Counted from the stretch's first letter, positions 1 to 11,090 are shown. The stretch: DNA of 64,000 bases from Hexactinellida sp. DTS-2022 (GCA_028753945.1 JAPNXP010000013.1:1488001-1552000), one strand, 5' to 3'. Made by a program: numbers and translations. The notes: generated by a model from the letters alone, not told the origin.

Positions 1-1788
1 ATTTTACAAATGGACGAGATACATGTCAAGTCCACCGTTGCTTATAAGGGAGGAAGAATAATCGGATATTCCATGTTACCTAATGAACCAATTAAAACTG
101 TTTTCGCTATAATGGTATCAAGCTTGTCCAGAAAGTGGTCGCAAATTGTCCGCCTAATTCCATGTTCTTCTAACTCTGCTGACGAGATATTTGCAGTTGT
201 CAAATCTGTTATTTGTGATGTAGAATGTTGTGGTCTGACAGTGCAAGTCATCTGCACTGACAACTATCCACTTAACGTTAGTTTTTTCAAATTATTTTCG
301 ACAGATAACAAGACTTTATCTCCTACCGTGATTCACCCCAATGATCCAGAAAGAAAACTCTTTTTAATCTTCGATTTCGTGCACATAATTAAATCAATTA
401 GAAACAATTGGCTCAATTTAAAAGATTACGAGCGTGCCTTTGCCTACCCAAATGCGTTAATTTTTCCTAACTTTGACGACACACACAAAGTAAATATTGC
501 TCAATTCCAAGATGTTCGATTACTTTACAAAAATGAGCAAACTTCGGTCCTCAAACAGGCACATCGCTTAACAGCAAAGGCTTGTTGGCCCACTATTTTA
601 GAAAGACAAAATGTCAACCTGGCTTTGAAAATATTTGATACATCAACACTTACAGCTCTATCAATTTACAACTCTAAGCGAACAGACTTTGAATCCCGCA
701 AGACATGCGAATTTCTAGACATTATTATAAAAGTTTGGAAGATATTCAATATAAATACTACACATAAACACATACGACTTAATGATGAGCTTTCAAGACC
801 TCTTTACTATAATGATGAACGTTTCAATTTCCTCAGGCTCATTATCAACTGGCTTGCACGTTGGAGATCTCGTGAGGGTAAATATGGAAAATTAAGTCCT
901 CAGACATTTACTAGCTTTTCCCATTCATGTCTAGCGCTGATCGAAATCATAAATCATCTCACTCATAACTGTGGTTTTGATTATGTACTTACATCACGAT
1001 TACAGAATGACCCGATTGAACATCACTTTGGGTTGTATCGTATTATGTCAGGTGCACAATATCATATCACTTTTACTCAAATACTTGAAAGCGAACGCCG
1101 TATTAAACTATCAAGCATACTGAAGAGTTTCTCAAAAAAAACCGAATCGGATTACGTGAATCTAAAAGGTATAATCGAATCCTTTTCCTTACCACCTGAT
1201 GAACCATCAAATTCATTAAATTTAGACACATATCTCCTAGCAATGGAATCTTTTCCGACCCTCGCACTGGAAACTTCACTGCTTCAATCAATCGCCTTTG
1301 TAGGAGGTTATGCAGTCCATACTTATTTCAAACAATCTACTAAGTGCAAAGCTTGTTTGTCCTTGCTGACACAGGATAAAGAGCTAGAGATTGTGGATGA
1401 AAAGGATACTTACAAATTCATTCAGCTTATCGATCGAGGTGCCCTCAAATGGCCATCACATATTGTGATAGATGCTATTATTATTGTTTTGAAGATCTAT
1501 ATAACAATAGAAGGTGATTCTAACTTGATGCAGCAGTTTTTGGCAGGACCTTCAAGAATGCTATTAATACAACTCGCTATTACATACATAGAGGATACAC
1601 AATGTGTCAGCTGGAGAAATACGTGCGGATCTTGTAATCAACAAGGATGGACTATACTCCGTAAAATCACATCAATTGCAGCAAACTGTATTCTAGCCAA
1701 TAAAGTCCGGAATGTTAACTCAAGACTCCGAGAACTTGCAATTTCAAATAGTGAAAATCGCCAAATTAAAAAATTCAAGTATTCATAA
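1..1788 (+). CDS. P-superfamily (THAP9-like) transposase, C-terminal part, open to window edge
   Basis: This frame is open from base 1 to a TAA at 1786-1788, so the true start and any THAP zinc finger lie outside the window. It has the RNase-H-like core of P/THAP9 transposases. QMDEIHVK near base 7 gives the first acidic residue. CTDNYPLN gives a second (Asp codon 258-260). FDFVHIIKSIRNNWL (about 370-413) is the family's D-x-x-H-x-x-K-x-x-RN motif. NDPIEHHFGLYRIMSG (about 1006-1050) carries the catalytic Glu (1018-1020). The order matches the P-element D-D-E arrangement. About 595 codons run without a stop, so this is the best preserved transposase frame in the window. The related copy at 26.8-29.6 kb aligns along its whole length but is clearly diverged. 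I cannot tell whether the missing 5' part is intact. Confidence 0.85.
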   Translation: MLQMDEIHVKSTVAYKGGRIIGYSMLPNEPIKTVFAIMVSSLSRKWSQIVRLIPCSSNSADEIFAVVKSVICDVECCGLTVQVICTDNYPLNVSFFKLFSTDNKTLSPTVIHPNDPERKLFLIFDFVHIIKSIRNNWLNLKDYERAFAYPNALIFPNFDDTHKVNIAQFQDVRLLYKNEQTSVLKQAHRLTAKACWPTILERQNVNLALKIFDTSTLTALSIYNSKRTDFESRKTCEFLDIIIKVWKIFNINTTHKHIRLNDELSRPLYYNDERFNFLRLIINWLARWRSREGKYGKLSPQTFTSFSHSCLALIEIINHLTHNCGFDYVLTSRLQNDPIEHHFGLYRIMSGAQYHITFTQILESERRIKLSSILKSFSKKTESDYVNLKGIIESFSLPPDEPSNSLNLDTYLLAMESFPTLALETSLLQSIAFVGGYAVHTYFKQSTKCKACLSLLTQDKELEIVDEKDTYKFIQLIDRGALKWPSHIVIDAIIIVLKIYITIEGDSNLMQQFLAGPSRMLLIQLAITYIEDTQCVSWRNTCGSCNQQGWTILRKITSIAANCILANKVRNVNSRLRELAISNSENRQIKKFKYS

Positions 1789-2779
1789 ATCATAACTATT
1801 CAAGTACTATATAGGCTTAATGGATAGCATATTTGCCTTATAAATATGAATGTTAACTTGTCAATTGCTTGCATTTGTGTTTTGATTAGTATTATTCATT
1901 AATAATTGAACTCATAAATCATGAAAAACCATTTCTTGGACAGTTACTTATCAAATTTATACTCGAACAGCATTAATAATACATAAATGAATGAATGCTA
2001 TTTGGCACTTCTAACATATCCATGGTTCATTTATTTAATTGAGAGGCATGTCCTTTTATTTCGTAGTTCACGATTTATATAATTTGAATTTATCAAGGGT
2101 GGAATTGGGTAACCGTTCTTAGGCTATGGTTGAGACGAGATTTCTCGCCAGGGTAAACGGGTATTTTCCCATCTGACTCATAATACACCATAATTTTTTG
2201 ATTAAAAAAAGTATTATCTAATGAGTACATGAACTGATACATTTGGTACTTTAAGTGACTTAGAAACAATGTTACAGATAATTTATTTTGTGATAATTAT
2301 AAATTGATTTAGGAATAGAGATAATTTATATAGAGCTCACCTCTAGTACAGATCAGCTCTACTAGTGTTCACTTTTGTCAATATTTAGAAGAAATTCCAT
2401 TTAAAGTATCATAGTAATCTACAAACCACTATTACTAGAGAGATATTCTTGATTACTGGATTACGGTTGGAGTTAATGTTGTGTTTTCATAGCTCTAAGG
2501 CTTCTAATATGTGATGGACATTATACTGTTCTGTTGAATTTAGAAATTAGTTTTAAAAATTTAACGAGCCCTTCGGTCTCGGTCGCTTCGCGATGGACCA
2601 CCCTCTCACAAAAGTCGCTTCGCAACCCTTGTTCGTTCTTGTTAGACACTACGCAACACATTTAACGGCAAATTCGCGGCCTTACCCTCCTCAAATATCA
2701 CTCATACTAGTATGTTAAACCTGTGAATTTCGTTTAAATTTGCTTTTACCCCACTGGCTCATAAAGTGTTTAAAGTTAA
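1789..2779. other. Flank of the first P-type copy, no gene seen
   Basis: AT-rich, with stops in all frames. TAGGCTATGG near 2120-2133 resembles the terminal bases of the other P copies and may mark the element's right end, but no partner is visible. At 2566-2640 there is a short GC-rich patch with CCCTTCGGTCTC and GCTTCGCGA, similar in reverse to the end of the Helitron-like repeat near 20245-20280. Confidence 0.4.
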
Positions 2780-2879
2780 GGAGAGATTACACGTGGAGAA
2801 TGAGGAGGAGTGCGAAGAGGAGTGGTTTAGAAGTAAGAAGAGTAAATTTGTTATACAAAACCAACTGTTGATAAAGTTG

Positions 2880-3497
2880 GTACGATATTTATAAATTTCA
2901 AGTCTAGTAAAACCTTTAATGTAGAAAGTTTAAGTAAACGTTCAACAAACAGGGAGGTAGCTGCTATTGGTGAAGAAAATCCAGTCGATGTTGCTACAGT
3001 TTGTGATGGTATTTTGCGTGCAAGTGAAGTTGAAATACTTAGTGATTTAGATTAGTAGAAATGGCTACCATGGAATATAAGTTACCGGCATTCCAACCAC
3101 TTACAATCGGGGGCAGAAGTTATGTGAAGATTTACATTTACAGTTGTCGGATTCGACAATTCCATGAGAGATAATAACCCAGCTAATTTCTAATTTAAAA
3201 GAATATGTTCCTTCGAAGTGTTTGCGAATTCCTGGAGATGGAAATTGTTTATTTGGATCATTATCATGCTAGTTGACAGGAAAAATTGATAGTTTTATTT
3301 TGTACGGTTGAAAGTTGTAGAGAATATGGTTTGTAGGCTGAAGGATGCATGCAATAAGTTATTTGCCAATAAATTTCTTAAGAGTGTAATTAACTATCAT
3401 AATGTGGCGGACTATGTTGTGAAATCAAATATGAAGAGAATTCTACGTGGGCTACTGATGTGGAGTTATTTGCTACGGCCTTATTCTACAGACGGAT
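2880..3497 (+). pseudogene. DDE-OTU transposase, C-terminal fragment: first part of OTU domain
   Basis: Pieces in shifting frames match the C-terminal part of the DDE-OTU protein also seen at 35.8-37.0 kb. The stretch starting FKSSKTFNVESLSK (about 2895) is open for about 150 bases. At 3207-3263 the frame reads KCLRIPGDGNCLFGSLS, the OTU cysteine-protease signature (D-G-N-C, Cys codon 3246-3248). Further on, VENM (about 3317) and WATDVELFATALFY (about 3448-3492) match VENM and WATDLEVFATALLF of the other copy. At least three frame changes or stops separate the blocks, so it is dead. The domain is interrupted at 3498 by a separate transposon and resumes at 4663. The DDE core is not found upstream, so this copy is truncated at its 5' side. 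Confidence 0.6.
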
Positions 3498-4662
3498 CAC
3501 AGTGGGCATTTAGGTGGAAATAGGCTACTTTTTTGTATTCCCAAATCACTTAATCATTTCCTCCATTGAATTCACCATACTTTCAAACATAGGAATGTAA
3601 ATTTTCACTTATATCTAATCATAAAATTTGTTGTTATGGTGATGATAGCCAAAGGCATTTGAACAATAGGAATTTATTTTTGCGGTTGATCAAAACGACT
3701 AGGTTCATTGCAATATAAAATGTACACAATTAGTAAATTGATTGATTGATTTATGTATATTTAATAACTATATACTATATAACTACATCAATTTAAATGA
3801 TTGGAACTCTTTCAACATACTTTGTTTTTTGGTGCCAACTTTTTCTTATGCTTCAGTTTCGGACAAAAGAAATCATTTAAGCCGCCATCTAAAAAGTGAT
3901 GGGACTTATAGTGCTGTGCCCTGCTGTGAAATCTGTATAGTTAAAAAATGTTGCTTATATACTAATATTCAAATTACGAAAGTATTTTACCCCGCACGGA
4001 GGCGCACTGAACACTTTATTTTACAAATGGATATACCACTTCAGTAAATATATAGCATCACTTTCAATCGAGAAGCTCTTGAATTTCTCAAAATGCAACC
4101 TTTGTGAGAGAAGCTTCCAATCCAGTGACTTTATGGATAATGATCAATTGGGATCTGACTAATATCAAACAATTCGGTGTCAATTTGGTGAATTAAAGTT
4201 TGGCAGGGAGCTGAACTGTCGGCGAATTAGTGGAAACATACTTTTTTGCATACTCAGATGTCAATAATATTGCCAAAACTGTATTCTACTTGCTCTAAAA
4301 CCTAGTAGGTGATGCAATATTCTTGTAAAAAAGTATCTAAATGCGCGAAAAGGGGCGACGTGGGTCACTTAATAACTTTGAGCCATATATATTACGATTT
4401 TTGAAATAATTACACCTTGTTCAAGAAATATAATCAATAATCATGGGTGAACAATAAAAATTTTGTTAACAAACCTAAATATAATTTATGACAGAATTAA
4501 CATGAATTGTCTAGAACTACGTTTAGGAGACTACGTACATCATTTGTGATGATGCCATTCAGTTTGCAGCTACCGATAACCTATATGTCAATAATACTTC
4601 ATTAGAGTCTATCTAGCATAGTTTTCCTATTTCCACTTACACCCCTGAAAATGCCCACTGTG
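3498..4662. mobile_element. Transib-like nonautonomous element with CACAGTG ends and 5-bp TSD
   Basis: The left end reads CACAGTGGGCATTTAGGTGG. The right end is its reverse complement with a short insertion (…AAATGCCCACTGTG). CGGAT directly flanks both sides (3493-3497 and 4663-4667), a 5-bp target duplication. Removing the element lets the OTU frame run on from ALFYRRI to FGYLVQTW, which confirms the borders. Transib and ProtoRAG transposons make 5-bp duplications and have ends starting CAC, so Transib-like is my inference. The interior contains short cysteine/histidine-rich pieces (CNLCERSFQSS near 4094) but no recognisable transposase. The right end of a second copy is at 51270-51571. Confidence 0.6.
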
Positions 4663-4880
4663 CGGATATTTGGGTATTTAGTTCAGACATGGGTAACAAG
4701 TGGATGGGTTTCTCAGGTAGAGGGGTTAAACTCATTGATACTTTGGAATCTCCCTCAGGAAATAATGCAGGCTCTACATATCTATATTTATCATATTGGG
4801 GTACATTATGGACCTATATTAGCTTACGAATTTATATGGTTTCAATTCGCTCAGTTTCTCCCTGACTCTAACTCAAGAGA
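4663..4880 (+). pseudogene. DDE-OTU transposase fragment: end of OTU domain
   Basis: This continues the OTU domain broken at 3497. The frame beginning RIFGYLVQTWVTSGWVSQ reaches IYIYHIGVHYGPILAYE. The HYGPI motif (His codon 4804-4806) aligns with HYEPI in the copy at 36.98 kb, where the OTU catalytic histidine is expected. A neighbouring frame (GFSGRGVKLIDTLE) matches RWASFSG and the following residues of the other copy better, so a frame change lies in this stretch. Nothing recognisable follows 4880. Confidence 0.55.
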
Positions 4881-5395
4881 TATACTGAAATCCCCCGTGG
4901 ATTGCTTTGGATACTCGCACAGGCCAATGCACTCATCGTCTCAGATCCCAAGAATCCATTGCCGAGGCAGAAGAGGTTCTGCACATAGGAAAATAAAATC
5001 TTTCTTGGTTCTATGCGCAACAATGTCCAACCTGTAATATCCATTGGGCATGTTAAGTTTTCCTAGTTGAAAGACTACTGTATTTCTATTAATAGTGGAG
5101 TTGCTTCATTAATTCTGAAGAAATTCCATCCTTATTGGACCACAGTGCAAATCTTTTCACTATTGTGGCAAATTTCCTCTCGTTGTATTGTGCTTCCGAT
5201 CTTTTCCAAATTTTTCCAGAATCATATATTCTTTAGAAATACAAACTATTGTCAAAAATAGTGTGCCAGATAAGGTTTAATCGATCATGAGGTGTTAATC
5301 ACGATAAGTGGCGGCACTAGCGTACTATATCGAATCCGCTATCACTGGCTGATTATTTTCTTAATTAGGGTAGCAAAAACTTTGTATATAAATTA

Positions 5396-5781
5396 CAGTC
5401 ATCTCCGCTTAATTGGGACACCGGTTAATCGGTTTCTCCGCTTAATCCGGTCAAAATTTCACAGGATTTATAGGACAGAATTACAGTTTGGCTTACAATA
5501 TTTTCGGTTAATCGGTTTCTCCGCTTAATCGGGTCAAAACAACCTGGTCCCGATGTGACCCGATTAAGCGCAGTTGACTGCAGGGTATTATACAGGACTA
5601 GAATTGAACACTCCTAACTGTCCTAAGGTCACTAAAGTGTGAATTTTGTACGCCTAAAAGGTTATTTTTGTATTACTCTTTGGGGACTTTCGGCAGTTTT
5701 CGCGCTCCTAAACACAAACATATCCCAATCTATACGCCTCTAGGCGTATGGCGCGCTCCTGGAAAAAACCCTGGTTGACTG
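5396..5781. mobile_element. pogo-like MITE (TA TSD), split by a hAT MITE
   Basis: The left end CAGTCATCTCCGCTTAAT pairs with the right end ATTAAGCGCAGTTGACTG. TA lies at 5394-5395 and again at 5782-5783, but the right TA appears only after the nested hAT element (5581-5773) is removed. Internal CTCCGCTTAATC motifs recur at about 5450 and 5519. No coding capacity. The CAGT…TTAATCGG ends with TA duplication are typical of pogo/Tigger-derived MITEs. Confidence 0.7.
5581..5773. mobile_element. hAT-type MITE, 193 bp, 8-bp TSD GTTGACTG
   Basis: It starts CAGGGTATTATACAGG and ends GGAAAAAACCCTG. The 8-bp duplication GTTGACTG (5573-5580 and 5774-5781) is made from the last 8 bases of the surrounding pogo-like MITE. 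Internal sequence with several GCGC and TACGCCT motifs resembles the 185-bp element at 52952-53136. No coding capacity. Confidence 0.75.
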
Positions 5782-5783
5782 TA

Positions 5784-6619
5784 TGCTATTATATTTACTT
5801 TACCCAAACCACATTTTTCCCCATAACCGGTTCCTCGGGTTAGCAGATTATGATTACCCAACCTAGATTATCCCAGTATTCTACCCTGTGTCAAAGTTAC
5901 CCCCCCCCCTCAGGTTCTAAATATCCCAGGCTTTTAGTCAGATTTATTTACAGCTTTGTTAGATTTTAATTCTTATTTACTTAGTTATTTTTATATTACT
6001 CTTCACATTTTTCCGAAGGTTAAATTGATGTATATTACCGAAATAATTTGAATAACCTTCGGGAATAATTTCACTGGTACAAACAAGCATGACTATTTTG
6101 TTGGAGTATAGTTGATGCTGAGACAAAATCAAAATTATTTATTCCATTTTTCTGTATTTTAAAACTTTTTATAGCTCAACCTGATCAGCCTCAACGGCTG
6201 ATCAGGTCACAGCGGGCGTTAAGAAACTCACTGAAGGGAGATATAGTTGTGGGAAGCAGAGGAGAGTAGGAGGTATAACGCATTGGCTGTGCGAAAGGAG
6301 AGGATTATGTGAAGCGATCATACTTACCCATTAGACGGAGATAGTAGAGCGTCCGCAGGCTTTGATACAAAGGTTTTTCCTTAGGGGGGGGGGAAACTTT
6401 CCTAGAAACAGACTGTTCCCTTGGAAAAAGGAGCAGCATATACATGTATTGGCCAAAATAAGACAATTCCTGGGATGGGGCATCTTTCCTGGAGGGTGGA
6501 ATCCCATTGTCCCCCCCTCTGTATCACACCCTGGTCCGAATGTGAGTTATTGTGAAGTGAAGGTAGGCATGAAGTGGAAAGCGAGGGATTCCCAATATAA
6601 GATAACTCGCACCACATAG
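5784..6619. other. No gene seen; small hairpin
   Basis: Holds a C-run at 5900-5910 and a hairpin at 6186-6206 (TGATCAGCC/GGCTGATCA). From about 6200 base composition becomes much more GC-rich, leading into the MULE fragment. G- and C-rich runs at 6383-6393 and 6512-6518 may be remnants of terminal repeats. Confidence 0.4.
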
Positions 6620-6779
6620 TGGGTGATTATCTTCAAATGTACCTGAGTGCACTGTTGCTAAACTGCCAAAGCTTGACAGCCTCAAGTGTACCATACAGCG
6701 CCAGCGAGTGCGAGTCAAGCAGCCCCAGTGCAACCCGACTTTCTGGAGCAGCTCACTCTAAGGGAAGAGTACAAGCGGT

Positions 6780-7640
6780 CGTCCAAAGCGAGCAGTTCCT
6801 CCTGTACGACTCGGGTCGGAGACTCAGAGGATCTTCGTCTTCGGAACTCAACGAGACCTGGAGATACTGTTGGTGTCCAGTATCTGCTTGGCTGACGGAT
6901 TTTAAGACATCTCATTCGCTATTCACGCAGGTATACGTGAACAACGCACTGGTTGGGAGTCCTGACAAGATGAAGGACGGTCACCTGTTTCCGAGTCTAT
7001 TCGTGCTTCTTCCCAACAAGCCCGAGGCTACTTGCGCGAGAATGTGGGATCAAGTCCAGCTGTTTTGTCCATAAGCAGACTCCGCCAAGATGCTGACTTT
7101 GAGCACACGTGGCCTAGTTCTGTGGTCACCTCACGCAGAATCTGTGGCGCAAGGTGCAGGCTGAGTACTCCCAGGACCAAGAGCTCCCTATCCGCATCCC
7201 ACTGATACCAACTCTGGCGTTTTGCTGCCCCCCACTATTTGCCTGACCTGTTCGATGAGGTGGCAGCACAGCTTCCCACGCCCGAAGCAGACGGTCTGAT
7301 GGAATACTTCGAGAGGACCTATGTCGGACGATCACTCCCACGTGGTACGTACCAGCAGCCACTGTTCTGTCAAGATGTGAAACCACCAATTTTTACACGG
7401 CTTTCGTTCTACTTCGAACGAATGCAGTGGAAGCTTGGCATCGAAGCTTCAACGAAACTGTAGGGTGTCATCATTCCAAAATATGGAAGTTCATCTCTGC
7501 ACTCAAGCATGCGTATGGACTGGTCGAGCTCAGGCAGGCCAAGTACAGTGCTGGAACTCGGCCCACCAAGCGCAATGCTGCACAGGTTAATGGACAAGCT
7601 ATGGTGAATCTGGCTATGCTTCTCTACATCGTACCATCAT
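6780..7640 (+). pseudogene. MULE-type transposase fragment
   Basis: Read in three alternating frames, this gives a recognisable MULE core. IFVFGTQRDLEILL is followed by KTSHSLFTQVYVNNALVG, then HLFPSLFVLLPNKPEAT and MWDQVQLFCP. After a gap come PDLFDEVAAQLP, GLMEYFERTYVG and RTNAVEAWHRSFNETVGCHH. The last motif contains the C-terminal N-x-x-E-x-x-H region typical of these transposases. At least four frame changes or stops break it. The stretch is much more GC-rich than its surroundings, which suggests an element with a different composition. N-terminal FLYWCH-type or SWIM fingers were not found, and neither were terminal repeats. Confidence 0.65.
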
Positions 7641-7644
7641 GAAA

Positions 7645-8522
7645 CTTAAGAGGTGCAACAACAAATTACGTATATCAATAATGAAGCTAAGTTGAGTAAT
7701 AAATGTATAATCATAAATGTAATAACTTTCTACAATTGAACTCCTTATAATGTACACATGCGCGGCGCCAGGATTTGGAACTGGGGGGCAGAGGGGGGCA
7801 ACCAATTTCAGGGGGGAAACTTTTACACCCGTCATAAATTATCTGAAAACAATGGAGCTGCGGTAAACTTGTCACACTTACAAACTATCCAGGGATTAAG
7901 GGAATTCATCGAATGTCCATGGAATTTTTTGAAATTATATTTGCTTATCTTTCCGTTAATAAATAAGCATTGTATTTACAATAATGTTATTGTAGAATTA
8001 AATATTATCTAAATAGTTCAAGACGAACTATGGAATGTTCATTTCCTGGTATTTAGCAATGAAAATCCAGGGAATACCCGTGATCTTTAGGAAATAATTT
8101 AGAATTCTTAAGAAGCTGAAAAAACTGGTTAGACACGATTCATACAAACGGTAAAATATCTGAACGTTTGCATGCAAACGGTATTGATACACGTGTACAA
8201 AGCCACACCCAATTTATACATCTCACCTTTTGGGATTTTACACATGGTCAACAAACTCAAACTCCTTGTCTCCACAAACTCAGTATATCACTTCTGAAAG
8301 TCACTATGATCTGTAATTTGTAATAGAAATTATTCCAATGAGCGTATTTATAGGTAATTATTATTGTTTTCGCCACTTTGGGACCAAAGAAAATAATGAG
8401 TTTTCGAGAATATCACAAGTTGTCACAATTTATTTATTAAAATTGGTTGATAATCATGTTAGGGAATATATTTGAAAAAGGTTTCTACTACATGTATGTG
8501 CAGTGTTAATAAATTTTATTAG
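7645..8522. other. No gene; hAT-like terminal remnant near its left side
   Basis: GCGGCGCCAGGATTTGGAAC (about 7762-7781), followed by G-rich sequence, resembles the start at 11849-11870 (GGTGGCGCCAGGATTTTTGG) and hAT termini in general. No second end or target duplication was found. The rest is AT-rich and non-coding. Confidence 0.35.
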
Positions 8523-8738
8523 ATACCTTGGGGAGCGGCTGCCCCCCCCTGCCCACAGTGGTCAAAGCAGGAGAAAAATTGTGAAATTTAGGTTGTTAAA
8601 ATTATATTTTACTTCTAATGAATTCAGCATATGTCCTCGAAACCTAGAAACACTTTCAGCAGTGGAGAATAATTATCGATTTCTCCTGATTTACCATTTT
8701 TGACCACTGTGCTGCCCCCCACTATCGCCTCGCCTGAG
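8523..8738. mobile_element. MITE with imperfect inverted repeats
   Basis: Left arm CCCACAGTGGTCAAAG…CAGGAGAAA and right arm TTTCTCCTG…TTTGACCACTGTGC are inverted copies, with C-rich outer ends on both sides. About 216 bp. I could not define a target duplication, so the superfamily is open. No coding capacity. Confidence 0.5.
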
Positions 8739-9149
8739 TGTACACTGGCTCTAAACATCTCGACATAATGAACAATAATTCTGCTCCCTAAGATGTTGAA
8801 AATGGAGAGTGGTAACTGTGTACTTAATGCATTAAGCTGCTTCACCTATTACAAAAGAATACTCTTTCTTACAGAAGATATATGAGTTCTGCATGCTAGG
8901 TCCATTCGCGATGGATAACTCGACTACTATGAGGACTTAATCTTAAATGCAAATATGCAACAATATGTTTCTACTTACCCTACTTGTATTTTCATTCAAA
9001 TGACATTTGGAATTATCTCTACACTACCCCTATTACTTAATACAGCCCGGACACACAAATATATTGGTGTGAAAAATTATTACTTTTTTGATTTATTATG
9101 ACAGCTAACATATATATTAATGTTATAATAATAACTTTGAACATTGATT

Positions 9150-9965
9150 ATAAAGCGTAAATAGGCTTAAATTAATAAAATTTTAATTGTGGAATTTTAA
9201 TGAACATGTTATCATGCGATAATGAGCAATAATATTGGAAATCTGGTGTGACCAACATGTCCGCATTATTAATGTGCGTGTTCTATTAAATTTTCAGTTT
9301 TTTGTCTAGTTGAGGGCGCGAATTATGTTCGATTAAGTGACTTTTCAGGATTCTTAAAATGTGACCATAACGTCATAACTTGGCGCGTCGAGTTGTGAGA
9401 AATTTCTGATGGAACCACAACTTTTGGCGGGGGCCAATGGTTACGCATATATGCCAAAATCACTTTTGGAAACCGTCTCAATCAACTCAGAACATACAAG
9501 CAAATACGTATATTTAATACACATACATATATTTATATATATATACGTATATTTGTTTGTATGTTCCGATTTGATTGAAGAAATTGGACGGGTTCCAAAT
9601 CTGATTTTTCATATAGGGCACTTTTGGCACCCGACAACAAGTTGAGGTTTTCACTCATAAATTTCATACCTCGAAAAGTTATGACGTCATTGTCACATTT
9701 CGTGAAGCATGAAAATTAAAAATCTGCAAATTTTATAGAACATGACATTAATGATGCACTCAAACCAGTTTATCAGCATGCTTACTCAATATCGCATCAT
9801 GAAGTAATCATTAAAATTTCACACCGTTATATTTGACTATTTTAGACCTTTTTGCGCTTTATAATCGATGTTATACTTTTATAAACTACACACACCAACC
9901 GCAAAGCGTTTGGTATGCTTGGTTATGTTTGCCGCGTAGCGAACTAGCAAGCGAAGAATGCTTGT
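9150..9965. repeat. Inverted pair of a dispersed repeat (family with GCGAAGCG hairpins)
   Basis: The left arm (about 9150-9520) is the reverse complement of the right arm (about 9545-9900), joined by an AT tract at 9530-9550. Shared marks include TTGATTGAAGAA, TGACGTCATTGTCACATTT and ATGACATTAATGATG. Only the right arm keeps the terminal AACCGCAAAGCGTTTGGT hairpin. Single copies of the same family are at 17205-17660, 48880-49215, 50640-50910 and 62085-62530, with fragments at 11940-12075 and 47915-48010. Confidence 0.6.
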
Positions 9966-10164
9966 TTATTTTTAATTCGCTTTTCATTTCACAACTTTTC
10001 TGAATTAGAAAGACTGAAAATTTGTAAGCCAAAATACTTTCAGGATTCACTCCTATCTAGTAGAATTCAACTTATTATTCTAACAGTGCAACAATTTGAT
10101 ATTTATTCAGCAATACCAATTAGTTTAGGACAACCCTTGTATTAGAAAGCCAAGCTATGTGTAG

Positions 10165-10639
10165 CAGAGTTGCACGCGTCACTTCCCGGGCCGCAAGCCC
10201 GCGCCTAGTCTGCGGGCGGCTCGTTGGCTGCGGGACGACTTTTCATATCGGCCCGCGGGCCGTGCAGGCCGAAAGACTATTTTTCGGGTCGCGAGGGCCG
10301 GCCGGGAATTACTCCCATTATAATCCGCATCACTGTTTTGAATTGTAACATAAAAGTAAGAAGACTAATACATAAAAGTAAGAAGACTAATTTTCCCTTA
10401 TTCATCAGTTTCCGCAACTCGGTTTCACACAAGGATTCCTTAATTATCCTCTTGACCTGAAATTAATAACAAACATATTGAGATTTATATACAAGCTGCG
10501 GGCCTCTTTCGGGCCAAAAAAATCCATGCGGGATTTTTTCGGACCGAATAATTCATTCGCGGGCCGCGTGCCGGGCTGCGGCCCGGGTTTACTTAATATT
10601 GCGGCCCGCGGTGGAAATTTCGGCTCGCCTGCAACTCTG
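10165..10639. mobile_element. hAT-type MITE, 475 bp, 8-bp TSD ATGTGTAG
   Basis: It starts CAGAGTTGCACGCG and ends CGCCTGCAACTCTG. ATGTGTAG flanks both sides exactly (10157-10164 and 10640-10647). The outer thirds are very GC-rich (repeated CGGGCC/GGCCCG) while the centre is AT-rich. No coding capacity. Confidence 0.85.
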
Positions 10640-10903
10640 ATGTGTAGTCATTAAGCAATGTATCATAAGAAGTTAATTACTTTAGTTTAGTGCATTCTTG
10701 TTAACCAAATTAATTCAGATCACCCACATATAATTAAAAATATCGTACACATTTCAGCAAATAACTTTCGTAAAGGAAGTTTTTGCGATCTAATAATTTT
10801 CTCTAAGATGTGCCATATTTGTTGCAGCATTTTATATTAATTTATACTAATCGAGTCAAATTTGTTTAAGTTATTGAGCAAAATAATATTGTGTGATGTT
10901 ATA

Positions 10904-11090
10904 CAGTGGAGCCTCCCATAACGGACACTCCAAATAGCGGACAACCTCTAAATAACGGACAACCCTCGTGGCATGGATTTATTTATTTAGCATATGTCTA
11001 ATAGAAATGCAACCTCTAAATAGCGGACAACCTCTAAATAACGGACAACGGTTCCGGTCCCAAGGTGTCCGTTGTTCAAAGGCTCTACTG
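10904..11090. mobile_element. pogo-like MITE, 187 bp, TA TSD
   Basis: Left end CAGTGGAGCCTCCCATAACG and right end …GTTCAAAGGCTCTACTG are inverted copies. TA flanks both sides (10902-10903 and 11091-11092). Internally, CCTCTAAATAACGGACAA is repeated three times. Confidence 0.75.

Noticed and set aside
3742-4047. Transposase gene within the CACAGTG element
   Set aside because: Only scattered Cys/His and a chance LQMD match; no RAG1 or Transib motif could be recognised.
4651-5037. 128-codon frame as a separate gene
   Set aside because: Its start codon is inside the transposon terminus and its body is the OTU remainder, followed by unrelated sequence.
8553-8565. A further CACAGTG recombination-signal-like site
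   Set aside because: It lies inside an unrelated MITE arm and has no partner end with a 5-bp duplication. The same holds for CACAGTGG at 48183.
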